Below, one piece after another: positions 1-8,215 of a stretch of 15,246 nucleotides of DNA. Origin of the DNA: Spirogloea muscicola (lineage: Eukaryota > Streptophyta > Zygnematophyceae > Spirogloeales > Spirogloeaceae). Position 1 is the stretch's first letter; each line of letters opens with the position of its first letter. The position numbers and the translations under genes are program-made. The notes beneath the pieces are model-generated. The model saw nothing but the letters and a program-made list of their open reading frames with translations, ran no database searches and was not told the DNA's origin. The DNA is taken from the NCBI GenBank assembly GCA_009602725.1, contig WELB01000024.1, forward strand, positions 210,434 through 225,679, written 5' to 3'.

Positions 1-66
1 GCCGCCATCGCCGCGGCGCCCGCGCGCGCCCGCGGCGGCCGCCGGGAACCTCGGGCCCGGGCCCGG
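1..66 (+). other. Open frame upstream of first ATG: possible N-terminal extension of the amidase gene
   Basis: The frame of ATG 67 has no stop back to base 1. The 22 codons read as an Ala/Arg-rich stretch (starting AAIAAAPARARGG) with a single acidic residue. That composition fits a chloroplast or mitochondrial transit peptide, whereas the protein after ATG 67 begins with MEDDDD, which does not. The sequence may equally be GC-rich 5' UTR. The upstream start, if it exists, is outside the window. Confidence 0.4.
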
Positions 67-3000
67 ATGGAGGATGACGACGACGGCGGGACCTTCTGCC
101 TGGGCCCGCGCTGCTTCGCGACGCCGCACGAGGGCTACGTGAAGCCGCGCTACTACCCCATCCCGCTCGGCCGCGGCCACCGCGTCCCCGGCCGGGTGCG
201 CGGGCGCCGCCTCAGCTTGCCTTTGGCGCCATCGATTTAAGAAGCTCCTGGCTTAGGCATCCTCCACGTCGTCCGCGCCGCGCGCCGGAGCCGGCCTTCG
301 CCGCCTTCAATGTGCGCTCGCTCGCCTTGTCTCAAGCCTGATGCCGGGATGCCGGAGGGTCTGGCCAGGACTGGCGCTGGAAGGTGGCCGTGAAGCTGCG
401 CACGGCCCGCGGCGGTGACGGCGGCGACGGCGGGCCGCCCGCCAAGGCGCACCGCTGCTCCCGCCTCTCCATCCTCCGCGGCGTCGCGCTGCCGCAATGC
501 CTGCAGCTCGGTGAGCGCCAAGCCCTTGCCGGAGCTCCCTCTGCAGGCCATGGCCCCCCCGCCTGCCGTCCCCCGCCAAGCTCACGTCCCGCCGGCCCGC
601 GCGAGCAGGCGACGACGGCCGCTGGCGCTGGCCATGGGTGCCAGTGTCGCTGCTAGCGGGCCTCAAGCTGGACTTTTGGCTGCCGCACCACGAAGCCAAG
701 CGGCGCCGCCACGGCGAGGAGCTGGTCCACGAGCGCAGCCTCGGGGGGGGCCTGCAGCTCGTCCCGTCGGCGCGCATAAAGGTCATGACCCCCGTGTTCG
801 GCAGCCTGGGTGCGTGCCCTCCTCCAATCTCCATGCAGCCTCGCACGGCCACCTGTGTCACCTGTGCATGGCAAATTCACCTGCAGCATGCACTGCTGGT
901 CTGGGGCTCCTCCTGCCCCTGGATTTGTGACTCTTTGTTGGGAGAATGGAATCTGTCGCCTCGCAGTGATATCTGATATGAATTATCCAAATCAATTGAT
1001 GTCTGAGGTGCGTTCATTCTAGATTGCATAATCTGAGCTGATGCTTTGCTGGCTCAGCCCTACGCCCATCCTTGGAGCTGCTGCCACTACCGGCGCTGAC
1101 TGTGAAGCGAGAATTCGCCTTTGGGAAGGCACAGCTGACTGTGCACGCCCGCCTGCAGGTCCTCACCTTCCCCTCCATGACTCTACAAGCTGCTAGTCAG
1201 CTGGCGCCAAGCCCCTTGCCGTCTGCACCTATGTTGCTGCTCACATTGCTCAAGAATGGCGCCTGATTGTTGCAAGTGCCTAGCTGATCAGGCAGACCGC
1301 GACGGTAGCGGCCTCCGGCTGCCACGGTGGTCGCTGCAACTCGACTGGCGCCCCGCAGATTCGGTGCTCTGCCAACTAACTGCGTCCACTGATTCCAGCA
1401 CTGCAAGCAGTTGCCTACGACCACATTGCAAGCCGTGGTGCATGACGTGCAGGAGATAGGATGCTAAGATGCACGATGCTGAACACATTAGCCAGCCTCC
1501 ATGAGCAGCTAAGGGTCCTCCTTGTGTGCACTCTGCCTTGCGGTGCCATGGCTGACATGGTTTGCAGTATCGGCATACCAATTACAGGCTCGAGTATTTG
1601 CAAAGCCAGAAGCGAGTGCCCTGGCTGTGCAGTACACGCGAGGCTTCCGCATCTCCAGGGACTGCCGAGCGGTACCCACTCTGCACCAGCACCTCCTCTT
1701 GTCACCTTTTTCCTAGTCATGCCTCACCAATGCATTCGTTGCAGAAAGCACAGTGTTGGCCTCTCTGCACTCTGCTTATCTTACCTATCTGCTTCCTACC
1801 GCTGTGGTGCATCCTTGGCGAGCCGAAGCAGCTTGCAGAGGGCTGAGCTGCAACTATTGGGACAATGTGGGCAATCAGGTGGTGGCAGGCAATATGGAGG
1901 TGCCAGCCAAGATTACCTCACTGGAGGCATGCAGCCTCTCCCTCCGGGACTTGCTGCCTCGCAAGCTGCGCCTCACCTCTCTGAAGATCGAGCAGGTCAT
2001 AGGCACTCGGGTACGCCCTTCACCCAGCCATGGATGGCAACAGTAATGCAGCACGCCTGACGGAAAATAACCTCAGGACCTGGGTTGCAAATTCATAACA
2101 AGACAGCTTGATTGTGACCCTTCCTCTAGCCCCTATGTCACCCGTTCTACCCCTTCCTTGTACTGCACACTGCCACAGCAGCGCTGATTGCAGCTGGACA
2201 TAAGATGCTTTCAATTTGCCCCCTCCTCCTCCTCCCCCCGCCTCCCCGACATCCTTCCCTGCCTGTTTCCAAGGACCCACCTTATCTTCTGCTTGATATC
2301 GCCTTTCCTGTAGAAGACTATGCCCTTGCAAGTGCTCTTGACGGTCTTGACCTGCATTGGCTGTGATAAAAGATGAGAGCCTTACAGCGCTTGCATCACC
2401 TATTTCATCGTCTAAATTGAAGCATCGACTTAATGCTGATGTGATTAAGCAACAGAAACTCGTTGCGCCCTGTGTCCTGGCAGGGCAAGAGAGACCAGAT
2501 ACCTTCAGAGAGGACCTACCTTCAGGCTTCACACCTAATTGGTCAGACTGACAAGGTGACAGTTGTCCCCGGCCATTGGATTGATCCAGGATTTGAGCCA
2601 GGCGCCCCAGGAGAACGCGAATTCAATCTTGAGGTGTGGTCCCTGTCTTTGGCTGGTTGATATCGGCTTAGGGAGCTACAACGAAAGTACTAGAAGCCCG
2701 CCACTCAACACTCGCAGGCTCTTGCAGGTGGCCAACACCATCGAGAAGCAGCTGCGAGGCCATAAATGGGACGTACTTAGGCCCGACAGGGATGCTCCAC
2801 ATCTCTCGTGGGAAGCTTACCTGAACTGGGTGGCCAAGCAGGTCGGTCACATTTTGCAACTTGCCCAATCCATATGAGCAGCAAGCTACAGCAATTTAGA
2901 GATTTTTGTCATCGATAAGGGGTTGGCACATTCCCCAACTTATTTCATCGGCACAAGCTCTTGCAATTTTTGCAGACACTACGAGGGGTGCCTGTGGTGG

Positions 3001-3946
3001 AAATCCATGGGCAGGTATTCTGAACACACTTTGTCTGAGCACTGTGCTGGTGTGCCCATACCCGGTGCTTCTGCTCACGCATGCCCAAGCAGCACAGAGT
3101 TCTTGGTGTGTCATGTATGTGTTGCCCCCCTGCTGATGACCAGCAAAGGCAGTCCGTCTGCTACAAATTAGCCCGCCGAAGGCATGGATGAGTAAGTCCA
3201 CTCTCGAAGGCAACAAGGTGCTGCAGCATTGTTGTCCTGCAACATCTAATGGTTCAGTGCACTGCCATTTGCAGGGCTCTGCAGCCGATTTCCGTGGACT
3301 TGTACTTGGAGTAATTGGCGAGAAAGATGCCCCACTCAATCGCGTATGCGACACTACCTTCTTCCACTATGTCTTTCTTACAACATGCAGGCTCAATAAA
3401 CATGTTTCTCAACAGGGAGCATCTCAGCGTGTCAACTATGCCATCCTGGTAGCCGATGCCACTTGCTGGCGGTTTGTTGCAGGAACTTGCGTCACACTTT
3501 GGATTCTTCCCCATGGATTGGCGCGAGCTGGCTGTGCCCCGCAGAGGAGGTGTTATTGTGGAGTGCTTCAACTCAGATGAGGTGCTTGACATTGTAATCA
3601 AGCTCAGAGCTGAGCAGTTGAGATGGCAAATGAAAGGGTGCCCGCCTTCCCACTTAGCGCAGGATGTTCTGGCAATGTTTCTTGACTTCCTAAGGGATGT
3701 CTTTGCATGCAGGTGCTCCAAATGGCTCCGTGGCATCGGACGTGGGCAGTCGGTCGGCTTTCTTCACGAATCACACAGTGCATCTTGAGGGCGACGCGCG
3801 AGAAGCGAGCTTCTCGTGGAATTGAGACTCTTGACATTGACGATGAGGATCTTATGCAAGATGAGTCCATAGATCCTCAGGTAGGGTTAACGATGAGCAA
3901 CACTGTGAGACAGCGGCATAGCTTGCTGCCTTTCTCTCATCACTGA
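67..3946 (+). CDS. Amidase_3-domain (N-acetylmuramoyl-L-alanine amidase-like) protein, 14 exons
   Basis: I reconstructed exons 67-195, 369-510, 657-809, 1058-1158, 1292-1363, 1568-1671, 1839-2010, 2484-2633, 2728-2841, 2976-3014, 3275-3343, 3416-3448, 3483-3581 and 3713-3946. All introns are GT-AG and phase is kept at every junction, giving about 536 residues. Residues 316-505 read as an Amidase_3 (MurNAc-LAA) zinc amidase: VTVVPGHWIDPG (H322), APGEREFNLEVA (E335), a DVLRPDRD strand, VPVVEIHGQG (H390), and GGVIVECFNSDEV (E453). In this family two His and one Glu bind zinc and a second Glu is catalytic; such enzymes cut the bond between MurNAc and L-Ala in peptidoglycan. The usual DPGHGG is VPGHWI here, a diverged form. 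Residues 1-300 match no family I know and look beta-rich. The C-terminus is acidic (DIDDEDLMQDES). The start is uncertain because the frame is open upstream of ATG 67. The last exon may instead end at 3880, where a donor follows. A plastid peptidoglycan role is inference. Confidence 0.75.
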
Positions 3947-4904
3947 TCCTAGGCAGCATAAAGTGATTGCTCAAAGCCATGTGCAATATGATGCAGCAGT
4001 CATCACTTATTCTTATGGAAGGGCTCTCCCTTTCCTCAGTCAGACATATTGTCTGTCAGAAGTAGAAACATGGACAGCACCTAATTCAATGGTGTGAGGC
4101 AATGTGCCTTTCAGCCAGCCTCAGAGCGTGCAGCTTTTTGTATGACATTTTGTCATCAGGATAGTCCACCCAACTACTCCCACTTTAGCATGCAAGGGCA
4201 CTACTCAGGCCGTGTCTCATATGTGTCACCAAGTGCAACATGTGATATACTTGACCGACCGTGGACAAAATCACCTAAAACTTCAGATAAGCACATTCAC
4301 GAGAGCGTAATTTACCACCAGACATGCCCAATCAATAACCCTGCAAACATGCTTGAGCTTTACAAGTGGAGAATCTGCAAAGGAGAGAGTGCAAAACGCT
4401 GGGTAATAGGATCAGAACAAATAATCCCGTCTGGCTCAAGCACGCACTACCTCATTTAACACAGCATCATCGACATTCATCATGTCCAATCTCACCCAAG
4501 GGCTGTGCATCAGCAGACTTGACCGCATCGCTAAATTAAAGGTGAGAGATAGGATGGCGGGCAGGGAATGGAAGTAGGGGGGTGGCAAAATGGAGGGTGA
4601 AGTGTGCTGCTCATCAAGCTGAACAAAATTGCTGCTGTACAACTCAGTGGCTTACAATCTGTAACAATGGCGGCAATGCGCTCTGGTGAGACCTGCTCCT
4701 GCCTAGCTTGTCTAGCTGGCCAGCGGCTACATAACCGTAGCCCTACAAGCAACTATTTGTTGCACCAAAAGGGTACATGTACAGCGTCTAAGGGCGGGCA
4801 AATAAATGACCTTTACACGGGGATGGGCTAGCTATGATTCGGACATGTATAATCAACAGAAAAGAGCAAAATCGAGGGTGGCGGTGCGGCAGTAGAGCTC
4901 TGGC
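3947..4904 (+). other. Probable 3' UTR and intergenic sequence after the amidase gene
   Basis: Base composition falls to a balanced level and no coding-like stretch stands out. One alternative is worth recording. After the donor at 3881 there is an acceptor (TTTCAG) ending at 4114, and from 4115 an open stretch of 114 codons in the matching phase runs to a stop at 4457-4459. It does not resemble anything I know, and its composition is not coding-like, so I treat it as UTR. Confidence 0.4.
4801..4806 (+). terminator. Candidate polyadenylation signal (AATAAA)
   Basis: A perfect AATAAA lies about 850 bases after the amidase stop codon and shortly before the convergent minus-strand gene. Plant poly(A) signals are loose, and AATAAA also occurs inside an intron at about 3395, so this is only a candidate. 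Confidence 0.25.
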
Positions 4905-5636
4905 CTAGAAGAGGCGGGTGAGGCCGCTGACTCCAATCTGGGCCGTGCGCTGGTGCTGGAGGAGGCTGTAGCTATGGACAAGGGGGTTGCAGGGGGGCCG
5001 GCTGGGCGGGGACCCGTTTTCGAGCGGCGGCGAGCATGGGACGGGGAGGTCCTGTGGAACCGCCTGCACATGGGCCAGAAAGAGCACCGCAATCAACGCC
5101 GGGCACGTCAAGTACGATGGTTCTAAATGAGAAAATGGGCTCCTGGTGGCGAGAAAGGAGTCGAAGCAGCAAGGCTGTCTGTGCTCCATGACGAGGGCTA
5201 CGCAGCCGACAGGACATCAGAGACGGCAGCCCGTTGCAAGAGCGGCTGCCTGGACGATGGCGGGCGTCAGAGGTCGTTCCAACGAGACGAGAGAGCGCGG
5301 CGGAGGGCCAGACGAAGGGCTGCCTGGTGCCAGCAACACACGAGGCCCTGCTCTCTCGTCTGTGACAGGGCCACTGCTCGCCCACCACGGACCATGCGAG
5401 GAGAAGGTCGGGATAAGACGCATCTTGCGCAGGAAGATGTCGAGGATCTCGCGGCTCTCGTCGCCGTCGGGCCGCACGCTCAGCAGGCTGTGGCACCCCA
5501 ATGGCCCGATGGCAAGAGCGCGGCGGTCAGCAAAAGCCGAAGCTTGGGCAGGGCGTCCATCGATATGGGCAGCGAGAGCTCAGGCGCGCGCTGGCTGGGA
5601 AGGCCTTCCGGAGGCGGGGGGCTTGCTTCGCTCACC
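4905..5636 (-). CDS. Probable small intron-containing gene, unrecognised (fragmentary model)
   Basis: Three minus-strand pieces look coding. A consensus donor (GTGAGC) follows a GC-rich piece ending at 5636. Piece two, about 5487 to 5420, reads LLSVRPDGDESREILDIFLR with almost every third codon position G or C, and is preceded by a CACAG acceptor. Its frame stays open upstream to about 5568. The last piece, 5063 to 4905, follows a TGTGCAG acceptor. It reads AVPQDLPVPC and ends NPLVHSYSLL...GVSGLTRLF before a TAG stop, again with G/C-rich third positions. I could not join the pieces with confidence: the donor after piece two and any exon between 5400 and 5070 are unclear. I recognise no domain. 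It could be a plant-specific small protein, or a pseudogene. It faces the amidase gene tail to tail. Confidence 0.35.
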
Positions 5637-5640
5637 AGCG

Positions 5641-5735
5641 GCGGCGGCGGGGGCGGGCTGCAGAGTCGAGCGCGGCGGCGGCGGAGGAGGAGGAGGGCCG
5701 GCGGGGCCGCGGGCAGACGAGCTCCGCGGGCGGCG
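5641..5735 (+). repeat. GC-rich CGG/GGA trinucleotide-like tract
   Basis: The stretch consists largely of GGC, CGG and GGA triplets with interruptions. It sits at the presumed 5' end of the minus-strand gene, where it would read as Pro/Ala/Arg-rich codons or 5' UTR. Long open frames over it on both strands are composition artefacts. Confidence 0.6.
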
Positions 5736-5744
5736 GCGGGAGCA

Positions 5745-5803
5745 NCCCCCCCCCGCTGCCACCGTCCCTCCGCCACTGCCACTTCACTTGGCCCCCCCCC
5801 CCC
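5745..5803. other. Ambiguous base and homopolymer tracts
   Basis: Position 5745 is N and is followed by a run of C. A second run of 12 C covers 5792-5803. Such tracts often have length errors, so any frame across 5736-5803 is unreliable. Confidence 0.9.
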
Positions 5804-5828
5804 TTTTGCATTGAGAAAAAGGTAAAGA

Positions 5829-5904
5829 GAAGTGGCTCTCCCAAGGGGGGCACGGGCTGTGAGAAGCCAGCCCGACGAAGAGAACTGACAAGGTTCGAAA
5901 GGGC
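5829..5904 (-). repeat. Repeat copy, inverted orientation
   Basis: The reverse complement follows the copy at 7001-7080 almost end to end, including CCTTGTCA, CGGGCTGGCTTCTCACAGCC and TTGGGAGAGCCACTTCT. It differs by scattered substitutions and a small indel before the core. The core here forms a 7-bp stem. Confidence 0.8.
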
Positions 5905-6050
5905 ATCGATCTTCGTCGTTGGTTCATTTGTTTGATGATTGCTTGCCCACACGAGAGTGAGCATCTTCCAAAGCCAGCCCAGGCGGAAAGTGGCTCCCAA
6001 CCTCCACTTCTTGGACGGGCCTCTATCAGAAGAAGAAGGGCTCGCCCATT

Positions 6051-6076
6051 GAGGATAGGGGAAGAGGATAGGGGAA
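6051..6076 (+). repeat. Tandem repeat, two perfect 13-base units
   Basis: GAGGATAGGGGAA occurs twice without a gap at 6051-6063 and 6064-6076, immediately before the inverted repeat at 6074-6106. Confidence 0.8.
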
Positions 6077-6106
6077 GTGTCGCTCGGATAGAGGAAGCGA
6101 CACTTC
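6074..6106 (+). repeat. Perfect 11-bp inverted repeat with 11-base loop
   Basis: GAAGTGTCGCT at 6074-6084 is the exact reverse complement of AGCGACACTTC at 6096-6106. There is no T-run after it and no gene reads into it, so I do not call it a terminator. Confidence 0.75.
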
Positions 6107-6115
6107 ACCTCAAGG

Positions 6116-6172
6116 ATGCCGGCGACAAAGTTTGTGGCGCTGGCAGTGGACGTGCACGGGGCGTTCGACAGT
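6116..6172 (+). pseudogene. Possible decayed reverse-transcriptase fragment
   Basis: The frame from ATG 6116 reads MPATKFVALAVDVHGAFDS with G/C-rich third positions. The segment AVDVHGAFDS resembles motif A of non-LTR reverse transcriptases, where a DxxxAFDS pattern carries a catalytic Asp. The similarity ends after that point, and no motif for the YxDD box is seen nearby. It could be chance in GC-rich sequence. Confidence 0.2.
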
Positions 6173-6276
6173 CGGTGGCTGGACCTTCCATCTGGCCGCG
6201 CTTTCTTTTCTTCTCTTCATGCGCCCCGCGCGCCTTCTCTCTATGGGCGAGCACTTCTATGCAGCCCCCTTCCCGA

Positions 6277-6312
6277 CCTTGTCACAGTCTTTTGGGCTGG
6301 CCTCTCACAGCG
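6277..6312 (+). repeat. Repeat copy, short
   Basis: It contains CCTTGTCACAGTCTTTTGGG followed by CTGGCCTCTCACAGC, matching the central part of the consensus only. Confidence 0.55.
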
Positions 6313-6483
6313 TGCTGCGTGCTGGCGGTGCTCTCGTTGCAGCCACGTTGCAGCCTCTGGCTGCCGTCAGGTGGATTGTTTTCCAGCAGCTAGTCTGTCG
6401 GATCTTAGGCTCCTCACTCGTAGCTACTGAGTGGTCCATCCTACACCCGTTCTGACATAGCGCTTGAGGCCCCTCCGTCATTC

Positions 6484-6552
6484 GGCCCCATCGACCCTTT
6501 GACAATTCTTTTCGGGCTGGCTTGCCCTTGCCCCCAGGGGAGCGCCACTTCG
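6484..6552 (+). repeat. Repeat copy with internal deletion
   Basis: It reads GACAATTCTTTTCGGGCTGG like the consensus. The TTCACAGCC half of the hairpin is then missing before CTTGCCCCCAGGGGAGCGCC. Confidence 0.6.
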
Positions 6553-7000
6553 TCTCATTGCCACCTGTCAATCCGGAAGCGCTGTTCTTTGGGATAGCCA
6601 CTTTCTTTCTGCAGCGGCTTGCACGGCGGGCCATCAATCGTCGGCAAGGACAGCAAGGGGAGCTTCCCGGCTTCAAAGCCTCTGGGTCGCTGGCCCAGGT
6701 GTTCCGGTTGTGGCTATCCATTTCCTTCCACCAAGCCACCGGCTTCCGTGGCGGCACTCCGACTCCCCAAGTTAGCTTGTCGAATTTGAGTGTGCTCACC
6801 CGTCGGTACTAATGTCACACTATCACCTTAGCCACCTTAGCATAGGGCTTGCTTTTATGTAGCCTTTATTTTGGCACTGTTTTCAGCCTGAAATATGTAT
6901 TGGCTTGAGTTGGTCTCCCATCCATTTCGTGCGGACCGCGCGCCTTTTCTTCTCCGATGGTCTTTTAGGCTCCTCCGTCATCTGGCCGAAGAATGTGCTC

Positions 7001-7080
7001 GCCCCTTCGAAGATTTGTCAATTCTTTTCGGGCTGGCTTTTCACAGCCCTTGCCCCCATTGGGAGAGCCACTTCTTCCAG
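7001..7080 (+). repeat. Repeat copy, best match to consensus
   Basis: This is the fullest copy, with the perfect core GGGCTGGCTTTTCACAGCCC and the tail CATTGGGAGAGCCACTTCTT. It is the reference used for the other copies. Confidence 0.75.
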
Positions 7081-7180
7081 CTAAGAAGGTTCCGACTTGA
7101 GGCTGCTGACTTGGGATTACTTAGGTACCATTCGCTGCGCTGTAGTCTCTTGACATAGCTGTGTGGTTTTGGCGGGTTTC

Positions 7181-7256
7181 GGCCCTTTAAGCCTTGTTCA
7201 TTCTCTTGAGGCTGGCTTTTTCACAGCCCCCGCTCCCTGGGAAGACTTCACTTCTT
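7181..7256 (+). repeat. Repeat copy
   Basis: It runs GGCCCTTTAAGCCTTGTTCA, then GAGGCTGGCTTTTTCACAGC, and ends CCTGGGAAGACTTCACTTCT. It abuts the next copy directly. Confidence 0.65.
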
Positions 7257-7309
7257 AGGGCTGGCCTCTCACAGCCATTGCCTTACATTGGAAGAGCTGT
7301 TTCTTTCAA
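7257..7309 (+). repeat. Repeat copy, variant tail
   Basis: The core is AGGGCTGGCCTCTCACAGCC. The tail holds a 22-base word at 7277-7298 (ATTGCCTTACA...GAGCT) that is identical to 8053-8074 in the copy at 8011, so these two copies form a subfamily. Confidence 0.65.
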
Positions 7310-7338
7310 GGAGGCGGTTGCTGTGGAAAGGGTTTTTG

Positions 7339-7386
7339 GACCTTGTTCATCCTTTTTGGGCTGGCCGCCTCCTTTGGGAGAGCTCA
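7339..7386 (+). repeat. Repeat copy, core shortened
   Basis: It reads GACCTTGTTCATCCTTTTTG then GGCTGGCC and a TTTGGGAGAGCTC tail; the CACAGC half of the core is absent. Confidence 0.5.
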
Positions 7387-8010
7387 CCGCTGTCCTTGAG
7401 GTGTAGGGTGGCCCTTTGGCCCTTGTCGATTCTCTGTGGATAATAGAAGCAAGAGAAGAAAGGAAGCTCTGACAAAAGGGGGCGAAAAGAAGTGCTCTTG
7501 CGAAGTGAGGCGACGGCTGTGAGGGCTCAAAGGCAAAGGAAATGAAAGGTGTGAAAGGATTGGTCCAATAAGCCTTCCCGGGCTCCGGCGTTCCGCCGGC
7601 TGCACTCACAAAGCGAGCCCCTCGACGCCGTGAGGAAAGGCGCGCAGTGCGCATGAGATGGCAGGGAAGGCCAGATTGAAGCCAAGACACTGTTCAGGCG
7701 TAATTACTGCAGAGGAGTGTGCTAAGGGTGGCTAGATGAACAGTGTGAATGCAGGCTGAAGGGGGACGTCAGTACCCACGAGTGAGCACATGCACATCCG
7801 ACAGACTCACTTGGGAGGCGGAGAACCGTCACAGAAGCCAGTGGCCTGACTTAGAGGCCGCCGAGCACGCTGACGAGTAGCCAGAGCTTGGAAGAGCTGC
7901 AGGCAGCGCGGGAGGCCCTGGGAAAGGAGCCTGCCATTTCCACTTCTTCCTACAACCCTCGGCCCGCGGTCCGACTGCCCGCTGCGCCGCCTCTCCTGCC
8001 ACTCCGGCCC

Positions 8011-8080
8011 TGTCAGACCTTCTTCATTTCTTTGGGCTGGCCTTTCACAGCTATTGCCTTACATTGGAAGAGCTCTTTCA
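8011..8080 (+). repeat. Repeat copy, same subfamily as 7257
   Basis: It contains TTTGGGCTGGCCTTTCACAG and the 22-base word shared exactly with the copy at 7257-7309. It lies about 700 bases from its closest relative, outside the dense part of the cluster. Confidence 0.65.
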
Positions 8081-8215
8081 GTGTTACTCCAGCGAGGCCC
8101 GCCGTGTGCAAGAGACAGGAAAGCTTGTTGTAAGAGAAGAAAGAGCTACCACAAAGGGGGCGTGGGCTGCAAAGAAAGCTCCTCCAATGGGCCAGCCACA
8201 AAAGAACGACGAACT

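Larger units (their letters stand above)
5829..8080. repeat. Cluster of diverged interspersed repeats with a hairpin core
   Basis: A motif of about 75 bases recurs. It starts near GCCCCTTCGAAGA, passes TTGTCAATTCTTTTC and the core GGGCTGGCTTTTCACAGCCC, and ends ATTGGGAGAGCCACTTCTT. Copies in plus orientation are near 6277, 6484, 7001, 7181, 7257, 7339 and 8011. Minus copies are at 5829 and, more diverged, near 7471 and 8150. The core is itself an inverted repeat (GGGCTG/CAGCCC around an 8-base loop). I do not recognise the family. No coding frame is shared among copies, so a non-autonomous element is likely. Confidence 0.75.

Noticed and set aside
1568-1671. Alternative frame of exon 6 (reads VQYTRGFRISRDCRA)
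   Set aside because: It looks plausible alone, but the frame starting at 1568 joins both neighbours in phase through consensus splice sites, including the CG|A codon with exon 7.
2634-2727. Reading exon 9 without its upstream intron (in-frame upstream stretch ending NTRRLLQ)
   Set aside because: The upstream stretch is not in frame with exon 8; splicing at 2633/2728 joins FNLE to VANTIEK, which matches the amidase helix after the zinc-binding Glu.
5127-5825. Overlapping plus-strand open frames of 222-232 codons
   Set aside because: They run through GC-rich triplet sequence and the N at 5745, lack recognisable motifs, and oppose the minus-strand stretches with better codon composition.
6074-6106. 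Hairpin as a transcription terminator
   Set aside because: No T-run follows, no gene reads into it, and intrinsic terminators are not expected in plant nuclear genes.
6305-6799. Minus-strand open frame of 164 codons
   Set aside because: It crosses the repeat copy at 6484-6552, has no family resemblance and no coding-like third-position pattern.
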